Positions 33,474-39,395 of a DNA stretch of 39,395 nt are shown here, one piece after another; the first letter of the stretch is position 1, and the number at the start of each line of letters is the position of its first letter. The position numbers were made by a program, and so were the translations under genes. The notes under the pieces are model-generated. The model had not been told where the DNA came from. It did not search any database and was given only the letters and a program-made list of their open reading frames with translations. The stretch lies in NCBI RefSeq assembly GCF_001552275.1, contig NZ_BCQW01000026.1:1-39395 (forward strand), read 5' to 3'. The DNA comes from Amphibacillus sediminis NBRC 103570 (GTDB lineage: Bacteria > Bacillota > Bacilli > Bacillales > Amphibacillaceae).

Positions 33474-34832
33474 CTAGCTGAGGTTTTCGGCATATTCTTT
33501 AGCAAGTTGACTCATCTCTTCGGCAAGCTCTTCTGCTAATCCAGTATAACTGCCTGGATCAATAAGCTTGCTTAACTCTTCTTTAGTAAAATGTTCAGTG
33601 ATATATTGATTTTTTTCAAGATTGGTAAGAAAATCTTCACCATAAGCAGCTGTCCTTATCGCAACTTGATAGACTAATTGATGAGCTTGATCTTTGCCTA
33701 ATCGCTCAGCAATTCTCATCATCAAATGTTCACTATTGTCAAGGCCTTTGTTAATCCAAGCATTTTCATGCATACGTTCCTCTATAATATTGATGGTTCG
33801 TGTTAATTCCTCGAATCGCAGCAATACTTCTGTCGTTAGTTGTAAGGCTTCCTCCATAACAGCATCAAACAAAAGGTAAGTGCTACTGTCTCCCTCAAAC
33901 ATACGTGTAGCAGAGTGAAGGACTGGATTAAGCAGACTATATAGCTTTTGTGAGTTGGCAATAATCCCCTTGGCTAACTTTGGATTAATCTTATGCGGCA
34001 TTGTGCTGCTACCTACAACTCCCTCCTTATAAGCCTCCGAAACCTCACCTATCTCTTCTAATGATGTATAATAGACTTCTTCAGCCATCCTATGACAAAC
34101 ATTACACAGGAGTGAGAGGCTCATCATATATTCGATCTTAGGTGTGTGGATGGAACGTGACGGGACACGCATCTCTCCCATTCCTAATAATTCGGCTACT
34201 CTTGTTTGAACCTTACGTCCATACTCTGGTGCTGTACTAAAAGTACCGACTGCCCCACCCATCATGACAAGAAAAACACGTTTTTCTAATTCAATCAACC
34301 GCTCTATTCCATCAATTAATTCACTAATCCAAGTCGATACCTTATAGCCATAGGTAATCGGTGTCGCATGACGACCATGTGTGCGTCCTGGCATAACCGT
34401 TGCTTTATGTTTAGATGCTAAGTTCGCCAAGTTCACTAATGACTCAGATAGAACCCCTTTAAACTTGTCATGAATTTGCTTAACCAAATATAATTGGCCC
34501 GTTTGTTGAATGTTTTGCGTTGTTACACCATAATGCACATATTTGCCACTTTCCTTAGGACAAGCCTTAACTAAAACTTTGAGAAATGGTACAAATACAT
34601 GGCCAATCTCCTGATAAATGCGGTTCATTTCATCGAAATCAATCTTATCAACTTTAGCAGCTTTCTTGATGTCTTGAGCAGCTTGAGTAGGTATGATCCC
34701 ATACTCCGCCTGCGCCTGAGCTAATGCTGCTTCAACATCAAGCCAAGATTGATATTTCATTTCCTTCGTTAGTAATTTTTTAATACCTCGATCATCAATA
34801 GATATACTCTTTGAATCGTACAATGCTCGCAT
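33474..34832 (-). CDS. Adenylosuccinate lyase / fumarase superfamily enzyme in a PTS operon
   Basis: 452 residues. Superfamily motifs are in order: HYGVTTQNIQ (100-109, region 1), MPGRTHGRHATP (His152, region 2) and the signature GSSTMPHKINP (274-284, flexible catalytic-serine loop). The family removes fumarate (or a similar group) from C-N or C-O bonds. It could be a PurB, but the operon with a PTS permease argues for a specialised lyase in substrate catabolism. ATG start; GGGGGA upstream, 24 bases after the PTS gene. Function therefore inferred from family and context only. Confidence 0.85.
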   Translation of the reverse strand: MRALYDSKSISIDDRGIKKLLTKEMKYQSWLDVEAALAQAQAEYGIIPTQAAQDIKKAAKVDKIDFDEMNRIYQEIGHVFVPFLKVLVKACPKESGKYVHYGVTTQNIQQTGQLYLVKQIHDKFKGVLSESLVNLANLASKHKATVMPGRTHGRHATPITYGYKVSTWISELIDGIERLIELEKRVFLVMMGGAVGTFSTAPEYGRKVQTRVAELLGMGEMRVPSRSIHTPKIEYMMSLSLLCNVCHRMAEEVYYTSLEEIGEVSEAYKEGVVGSSTMPHKINPKLAKGIIANSQKLYSLLNPVLHSATRMFEGDSSTYLLFDAVMEEALQLTTEVLLRFEELTRTINIIEERMHENAWINKGLDNSEHLMMRIAERLGKDQAHQLVYQVAIRTAAYGEDFLTNLEKNQYITEHFTKEELSKLIDPGSYTGLAEELAEEMSQLAKEYAENLS

Positions 34833-34856
34833 GATTGTCCCCCTAATTGTTCTTTA

Positions 34857-36413
34857 TTATTTTTTTAAGTAGTCATCGATCTCATTACGGACAAATTCAA
34901 CATGTGGTCCAAAAACAACATGGATATGACGCTTTTTAGGAAAGAAAAATCCAGAAGAACCAGATTGCTTAATGATCTTTTCATCAAATTTATCTTGGTC
35001 CTTTAAATCAATCCGTAAGCGAGAAACACAGTTATCGACATGAATGATATTTTCTTTCCCACCTAACGCCTGAACCACAATAGCTGCGATCTTATCGTAT
35101 TGTTTTTCATTTAATAAAGTTACGTCACGATTCTCTTCTTCGCGTCCAGGAGTGGTAATATTAAACTTCTTAATCACATATTTAAAAACAAAATAAAATA
35201 CAACAAAATTTATAATCCCAACGATGATTAAATTTAACCAGCCAGTGTCTGCGTATAGTAAGCCAAATATACCAAAATCAAAAATTGTACCTCTTATATA
35301 GCCAATTGAGATATCTAAAAGACCTAACGGAATCGTCGTAATACCGACAAGTACAATATAAAGCAAATAAAGCAATGGTGAGATAAACATAAACGAGAAT
35401 TCAAGTGGTTCTGTTATATTTCCTAAAAATGCAGTTAAAACAATGGTTAAAATAACACCCTTAGCAATTTTTTTGTTTTTAGCAAAGGCACTATGGTACA
35501 TAGCAAGACCAATTGCTGGCACTCTAAATAATGTATTTAGCATTTGACCGCCTGCTAGATAAGGAGATATAACGGGCATAATCCGTCCCCAACTCTCATG
35601 AGTAGGACCTAAATCAAATAATACTTGATTCATTGCATTTAGAATTCCGACCTGCTGAATCCCTTCAATCATATATACACCACCTGCTTCAGTAAATCTA
35701 ACGACTGAAGCTAACACATGGTGCAGACCTAGTGGTATTAAGGCACGATTCAACAGCCAATAGATCCCCGGTCCAAAGGGTTCATTCATTAAAATTGGTG
35801 AAATAAAGATTAAAAGATTGGTAAACAGACTCCAGATAAAAGGAATAACAAGCCCAATTGGAATCGTATACAAAAAGGTTAAGATTAACACAGATTTCTT
35901 ACCGCTAAAAAATGCAAAAGCCAATGGAAGTCTTAATCGATAATATCGATCTGTCACAAAAGCTGCTAATAAACCTGCAATGATACCCCCAGCTACATCT
36001 ATTCGTATCGTTTGAATACCTAGAACAACGGCCTGACCTACCTCACCCATTACTTCTGGCTCTGCCATTGTACCTGTAACCGTTAGATAAACATTCATCA
36101 CCATGAGTAACGTTAAATAACTAATCATTGATGAAAATACGGCAATACCCTTTTCATGCTTGGACATGCCATAAGCTACACCCATAGCGAATAGGATTGG
36201 AATATTATTAAAAATGACCGATGAAATTTGTTGGGCACTACTTAAAATGGTTTGAAGTGTCTCATTACCAAGCATCGGAAAGGTCTCAATCATATAACTC
36301 TGAGTGAATGCACCCATAACTCCCATTATCATTCCGACTGGTGCCATTATCCCAATTGGAAGTAATAAGGACCTACCAAATGTTTGGATTGCTGTCTTAA
36401 AATTGCTTCGCAT
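34857..36413 (-). CDS. PTS transporter EIICB (glucose/N-acetylglucosamine-type superfamily)
   Basis: 518 residues. The EIIC membrane domain spans ~1-400 (LLLPIGIMAPVGMIMGVMGA; ILFAMGVAYGMSKHEKG; the conserved GNITEPLEFSFMF loop near 330). A C-terminal EIIB domain follows with the phospho-acceptor Cys462 in HVDNCVSRLRIDL. EIIA is missing, so a separate EIIA must supply phosphate. It imports and phosphorylates a sugar or sugar conjugate. First gene of the operon, divergent from an Mga/BglG-like activator. A weak -35 beside an 18-base inverted repeat suggests activator-dependent expression. Confidence 0.93.
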   Translation of the reverse strand: MRSNFKTAIQTFGRSLLLPIGIMAPVGMIMGVMGAFTQSYMIETFPMLGNETLQTILSSAQQISSVIFNNIPILFAMGVAYGMSKHEKGIAVFSSMISYLTLLMVMNVYLTVTGTMAEPEVMGEVGQAVVLGIQTIRIDVAGGIIAGLLAAFVTDRYYRLRLPLAFAFFSGKKSVLILTFLYTIPIGLVIPFIWSLFTNLLIFISPILMNEPFGPGIYWLLNRALIPLGLHHVLASVVRFTEAGGVYMIEGIQQVGILNAMNQVLFDLGPTHESWGRIMPVISPYLAGGQMLNTLFRVPAIGLAMYHSAFAKNKKIAKGVILTIVLTAFLGNITEPLEFSFMFISPLLYLLYIVLVGITTIPLGLLDISIGYIRGTIFDFGIFGLLYADTGWLNLIIVGIINFVVFYFVFKYVIKKFNITTPGREEENRDVTLLNEKQYDKIAAIVVQALGGKENIIHVDNCVSRLRIDLKDQDKFDEKIIKQSGSSGFFFPKKRHIHVVFGPHVEFVRNEIDDYLKK

Positions 36414-36479
36414 CTTCCCATCTCCTCACTGATGTTCTGTCAATAATTTGTTTAGCGCGCCTACTTAAATTATAGCTCG

Positions 36480-36508
36480 ATTATATAGAAGCGACTTTAA
36501 TGCAACAA
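36480..36508 (-). promoter_or_regulatory. Promoter of the PTS-lyase operon
   Basis: On the minus strand TTGTTG (36508-36503) and TATAAT (36485-36480) with a 17-base spacer. The -10 is perfect and the -35 poor, which fits a need for an activator bound to the adjacent inverted repeat. Confidence 0.65.
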
Positions 36509-36549
36509 GGTTACATTTTGAAATGAAACGTTTTCAAAATGTAACCTTG
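36506..36549. promoter_or_regulatory. 18-base perfect inverted repeat, candidate activator site
   Basis: CAAGGTTACATTTTGAAA (36506-36523) and TTTCAAAATGTAACCTTG (36532-36549) are perfect complements around an 8-base centre. The near arm overlaps the -35 of the PTS promoter by three bases. The centre holds TGAAACGTTTTCA, one base short of a cre consensus. Confidence 0.75.
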
Positions 36550-36571
36550 CGTTCATGTTATACTTCTAAAT

Positions 36572-36822
36572 AAAGTGAAACTTCGTTCAGTGGGGTTTCG
36601 ACGCATAGGATGTGCTAGTCCAGACGTTGCGACACGACGTCGCGAACTTAGTCAGCTTGCTCTCTCCCCCACTGAACGTTAGTTGAACCAATCGGGCCGT
36701 TACTGGCGGTTGGATCTCCCACTTAAACATGACGTGTTCCCTTACTTCTTAAAGGGGGAGTCTTACAAAAGTCTTTCGATGGGGCAAGTAATCGCAGCCC
36801 CAGACAGTTACACTGCGATAAA
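36572..36822 (+). repeat. Interspersed repeat family 1, copy 6 (full length), in the activator's 5' leader
   Basis: Full set of modules, ending GATAAA (36822), directly followed by the AGGGG ribosome binding site of the regulator. Stem two is degraded (CTCCCACTT / AAGGGGGAG). If transcription starts upstream, the repeat would be within the mRNA leader. Confidence 0.92.
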
Positions 36823-36835
36823 GGGGTTGTGAGCG

Positions 36836-38389
36836 ATGGTATTAAATACAGCACATATTTTTATTGTTAATCGTCTTCAAGAACTGAAAACACTTCGGCT
36901 TGATGAGGCAGAACAATTATTTAAACGTTCTTCATCAAGTATTTACCGTTATGTTCAAGATATTAATGACCATCTTCCTGCTGGAAAGTATATCTTAATC
37001 AATGATCTGCATATTGTGTCTAATCTACAATACGATGATTATATTGCGTTTACCCAAAGCCTAACTTTAGAAAACTATGCTCCATCACAGCTTGAACGGT
37101 TTCAATATTTACTCGTCACCTGTTTCCTTGAAGGTACAATCAATTTAACCAAAATTTATAATCAGCTAGGTTTAAGTCTATCGACCAAAAAGAAGGATAG
37201 AAAAGGTTTTGAGGAATATTTAAGCAACTTAAATCTCGTATTAGAATCTACCCCTGGTATGGGTGTTTCCATTGTTGGAGACGAGTTTCAATTTCGTATC
37301 CGTGTGAGTCAGATCGTATCAAGACTTATCGAAGTAAGTAATGATGGCCAACTATACCAAAGAAAAGCGAATAATCCAATTGAACGGGATATTTATAAGG
37401 CTTACTTTAGTGCGGTTTTAAGTCAGCAAACAGAGACAATCGGGCGTTTTTTAACATTTTTGAGCGACCACCACTTACAGATTAGTTATCCCTCGAAAAA
37501 ATATCTTATTGTTTATGTCTGTCTGGCATCCTATCGAATGAGGATAAACAAAATGATTGAAAGGCCTTTAGATTCACCGCTTTTAATCAAAGATTATCAA
37601 TTTTCAGATCACTTTATTGAAAACGCTTATCTCAATATGGTTATCGGCGCTCAAGACTATAAGAGATTAGAACCAATAAGAGATGACCGACTATTACGAG
37701 ACGTTGTGTACAAGTTAATCGAAGACGTTGAACAAAATATTATTACATCATTGTACAAAAAGGACGCTCTTTTCTCAGAAGTCTACTCTTTTTTATATAA
37801 AATCACGTTAAGAAATCTTTGTCGCTTTGATTTTTTTGATGATAAACTGATCCATGCAAAGGCGGAATACACGAACTTATTTCATGTATTAAAAAGACAT
37901 ATTAAAGGTTTTGAGTCCACTTATTTTCCTTTAAATGATGATCAATTAGCAACCTTGGTGCTGATTTTCAGACACCATATCATGAAAAATAAATTATCGG
38001 GAAGAAATACAAAGAAAATTATAATTGTGACCAACTCTGCCAAAGAGATCACCAATTTTTTCATTGAATTATTAAAGCAAGCGGTTGATATAGAAGTCAT
38101 CGATAGCATTCATATCAATGAACTGGAGTTGCTTCAGGGCACAACATTTGATTATCTGATTACTTTTTCCAACCGCATTTCAGCTATTCTTAACCAGAAA
38201 AAATATAATATTCTAAAACTAAACTATTTTATTAAGGATTCAGACATTAATTACTTGCTTAATCACGGTTTTTCGGATAACGCACGACGTAAGCTACTCG
38301 CTCAAGACTTTGTCAATAAAATTAATCAAATTGACCCAGACAAACTCAGCGATTATTTAACTTCGTGCTTTCCTGATTATTTTTTATAA
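36836..38389 (+). CDS. Mga/BglG-type transcriptional activator of the PTS operon
   Basis: 517 residues. The N-terminal ~100 contain two helix-turn-helix units (DEAEQLFKRSSSSIYRYVQDIN, then INLTKIYNQLGLSLSTKKKDRKGFEEYL). A helical PRD-like middle (~170-390) follows. The C-terminal ~120 resemble an EIIB-like Rossmann domain (KKIIIVTNSAKEITNFF...) whose phospho-cysteine loop has no cysteine, as in Mga/AtxA-type regulators. ATG start with AAAGGGG nine bases upstream, formed at the edge of repeat copy 6. Divergent from the EIICB/lyase operon, which it probably activates. Confidence 0.85.
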   Translation: MVLNTAHIFIVNRLQELKTLRLDEAEQLFKRSSSSIYRYVQDINDHLPAGKYILINDLHIVSNLQYDDYIAFTQSLTLENYAPSQLERFQYLLVTCFLEGTINLTKIYNQLGLSLSTKKKDRKGFEEYLSNLNLVLESTPGMGVSIVGDEFQFRIRVSQIVSRLIEVSNDGQLYQRKANNPIERDIYKAYFSAVLSQQTETIGRFLTFLSDHHLQISYPSKKYLIVYVCLASYRMRINKMIERPLDSPLLIKDYQFSDHFIENAYLNMVIGAQDYKRLEPIRDDRLLRDVVYKLIEDVEQNIITSLYKKDALFSEVYSFLYKITLRNLCRFDFFDDKLIHAKAEYTNLFHVLKRHIKGFESTYFPLNDDQLATLVLIFRHHIMKNKLSGRNTKKIIIVTNSAKEITNFFIELLKQAVDIEVIDSIHINELELLQGTTFDYLITFSNRISAILNQKKYNILKLNYFIKDSDINYLLNHGFSDNARRKLLAQDFVNKINQIDPDKLSDYLTSCFPDYFL

Positions 38390-38396
38390 CCTGATT

Positions 38397-38641
38397 GGGA
38401 AACTTCGTTCAGTGGGGGCGACGCATAGAATTTACTAGTTAGACGTTGCGACACGACATCGCGAACTTAATCAGCTACTTCTCTCCCTTACTGAACGTTA
38501 GTAGAATCAATCGGGCCGTTATTGGCTGTTGGATCTCCCAGTTAGACATGACATGTTTATTTATTGCTTGAAGTGGGAGTCTTACAAAAGCCCTTCGATG
38601 GGGCGAGTAATCGCAGTCCCAGCCAGTTACACTACGATAAA
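38397..38641 (+). repeat. Interspersed repeat family 1, copy 7 (diverged 5' end)
   Basis: Begins GGGAAACTTCGTTCAGTGGG, eight bases after the activator stop, and ends ACTACGATAAA with its last base adjoining the stop codon of the convergent ABC permease gene. The hairpin GGGGC / GTCCC keeps pairing by a G-U wobble. Confidence 0.9.
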
Positions 38642-39388
38642 TTAAATCTTTCTTAGTAGTATGCGGAAAAAGCATCCTGACCAAAGTAAGCTAACCATTA
38701 TCCCACCAGCTAAGATTAGAGTGGGGTTTTGAATCAAGCCATAGCTAGCTTCTACTGCTACAATGGATAAAACGGCTTCTGTCCCCCATGTAAACGGAAT
38801 CAGATAAGTGAATCCAGTCCATGGTGAATCAATTAAATAACAGGCTATCGGTGCAACCATGAACAAAGCTATTAATTTGGCATAAGCCATCCCTTCCACT
38901 TTATTACGGGCAAGCACGGCCAAATACATGGTGACAAGGCTACCAATTAAAGCATTCAAAAAAAGAGCTAGCAAGAAATTGAGCCAATTTATTTGGCTAG
39001 GGTTGTAAAAGGTCCAAGCTTGAAAAACTGCAGTCACAAAGGCTAATCCTGCCGGGAGTGAAATACGATAGATTAAATAACCCCATTTTTTAAGTGGGGT
39101 TATCCCCATATAATGCAAAATACCATCATCCTTCTCATCGAGCAGTAAAAATCCAACAGCCATCCCCATCATGGCAGGAGTCATAATCAAGACCATTGCA
39201 ATAATAAAATCACGGTGATCAATCAAGCTAAAAGGGATATATGAAGCTAGTTCAATGTCCAACCAAGGTAAGCCAAAAGTCACCAAACCATACATCAATA
39301 TGGGTACACACAAAACTAAAATTAACATCGGATCACGACAAATATTTTTCAGGTCTGTCTTTAAAAATGTTAATAATTGATCGTTCAT
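38642..39388 (-). CDS. ABC-2-type transporter permease
   Basis: 248 residues with six or more membrane segments (near 20-35, 60-80, 108-128, 138-160, 170-190, 218-240). The cytoplasmic segment LLDEKDDGILHYMGITPLKKWGYLIYR between spans two and three is typical of ABC-2 exporter permeases (heme/drug type). The ATG is seven bases from the window edge, and no ribosome binding site is visible, so it probably overlaps an upstream ATP-binding gene outside the window. Confidence 0.82.
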   Translation of the reverse strand: MNDQLLTFLKTDLKNICRDPMLILVLCVPILMYGLVTFGLPWLDIELASYIPFSLIDHRDFIIAMVLIMTPAMMGMAVGFLLLDEKDDGILHYMGITPLKKWGYLIYRISLPAGLAFVTAVFQAWTFYNPSQINWLNFLLALFLNALIGSLVTMYLAVLARNKVEGMAYAKLIALFMVAPIACYLIDSPWTGFTYLIPFTWGTEAVLSIVAVEASYGLIQNPTLILAGGIMVSLLWSGCFFRILLRKI

Positions 39389-39395
39389 AATGATA

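Noticed and set aside
36524-36536. CcpA cre site
   Set aside because: TGAAACGTTTTCA has the right ends but is one base shorter than the consensus, so CcpA binding is not supported by sequence alone.
1218-38641. Repeats taken as a CRISPR array
   Set aside because: Copies are about 140-250 bases, far apart, without regular spacers or cas genes.
38475-38684. 69-codon minus-strand frame
   Set aside because: It lies inside family 1 copy 7 and overlaps the ABC permease in another frame.

Overview
The window looks like chromosome from a low-GC, Gram-positive Bacillaceae-type bacterium. The evidence is AT-rich DNA, strong GGAGG-type ribosome binding sites, frequent TTG/GTG starts, and a Bacillus-like gene set: KtrB, GMP reductase, YtrA-like GntR/ABC, PadR pair, DUF3169/XRE pair, YkgJ and M42 peptidase. 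Two or more Na+/K+/H+ transporters would fit a halo- or alkaliphilic relative (Amphibacillus-like is a guess). No phage, transposase, CRISPR, rRNA or tRNA was seen.

Layout. 0.2-1.9 kb: AraC regulator and a MazG-like pyrophosphohydrolase. 2-5.4 kb: guaC, a CPBP membrane protease, a DUF3006 protein and a secreted lipoprotein joining a ComEC-type metallo-beta-lactamase domain to a ComEA-type HhH domain. 5.6-7.8 kb: a bicupin/methyltransferase operon behind a Fur-type box, divergent from a Crp/Fnr regulator with its own palindrome. 8-13.4 kb: KtrB, YkgJ, a chemoreceptor and a metallophosphoesterase. 13.8-15.8 kb: PadR regulator plus membrane partner under a long palindromic operator, and an unknown protein. 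15.8-17.4 kb: gene-poor, repeats and probable decayed sequence. 17.4-27.6 kb: M42 peptidase, SLAP-like protein, glutamine amidotransferase, a frameshifted CPA2 antiporter, RluA/HTH pair, GNAT, a second antiporter with a structured attenuator leader, an NHL propeller and a beta-lactamase-fold hydrolase. 28.1-30.1 kb: GntR-ABC-permease operon. 30.5-32.9 kb: XRE/DUF3169 pair, two tiny membrane proteins and a sigma factor. 33.5-38.4 kb: a PTS EIICB plus an adenylosuccinate-lyase-family enzyme, divergent from an Mga/BglG-like activator. 38.6 kb to the end: an ABC permease.

Most striking are two interspersed repeat families. Family 1 (about 215-250 bp, seven copies, all on the + strand) has nested complementary stems with wobble-preserving changes and exists in three modular variants, including a clean loss of its 3' half. 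Family 2 (about 110-130 bp, three copies) ends in a small hairpin. The second most striking feature is a promoter-aptamer-terminator leader directly before the 23.9-25.1 kb antiporter, which looks like an ion- or metabolite-responsive riboswitch that I cannot assign to a known class. The PTS-lyase-activator locus is a candidate uncharacterised catabolic pathway.
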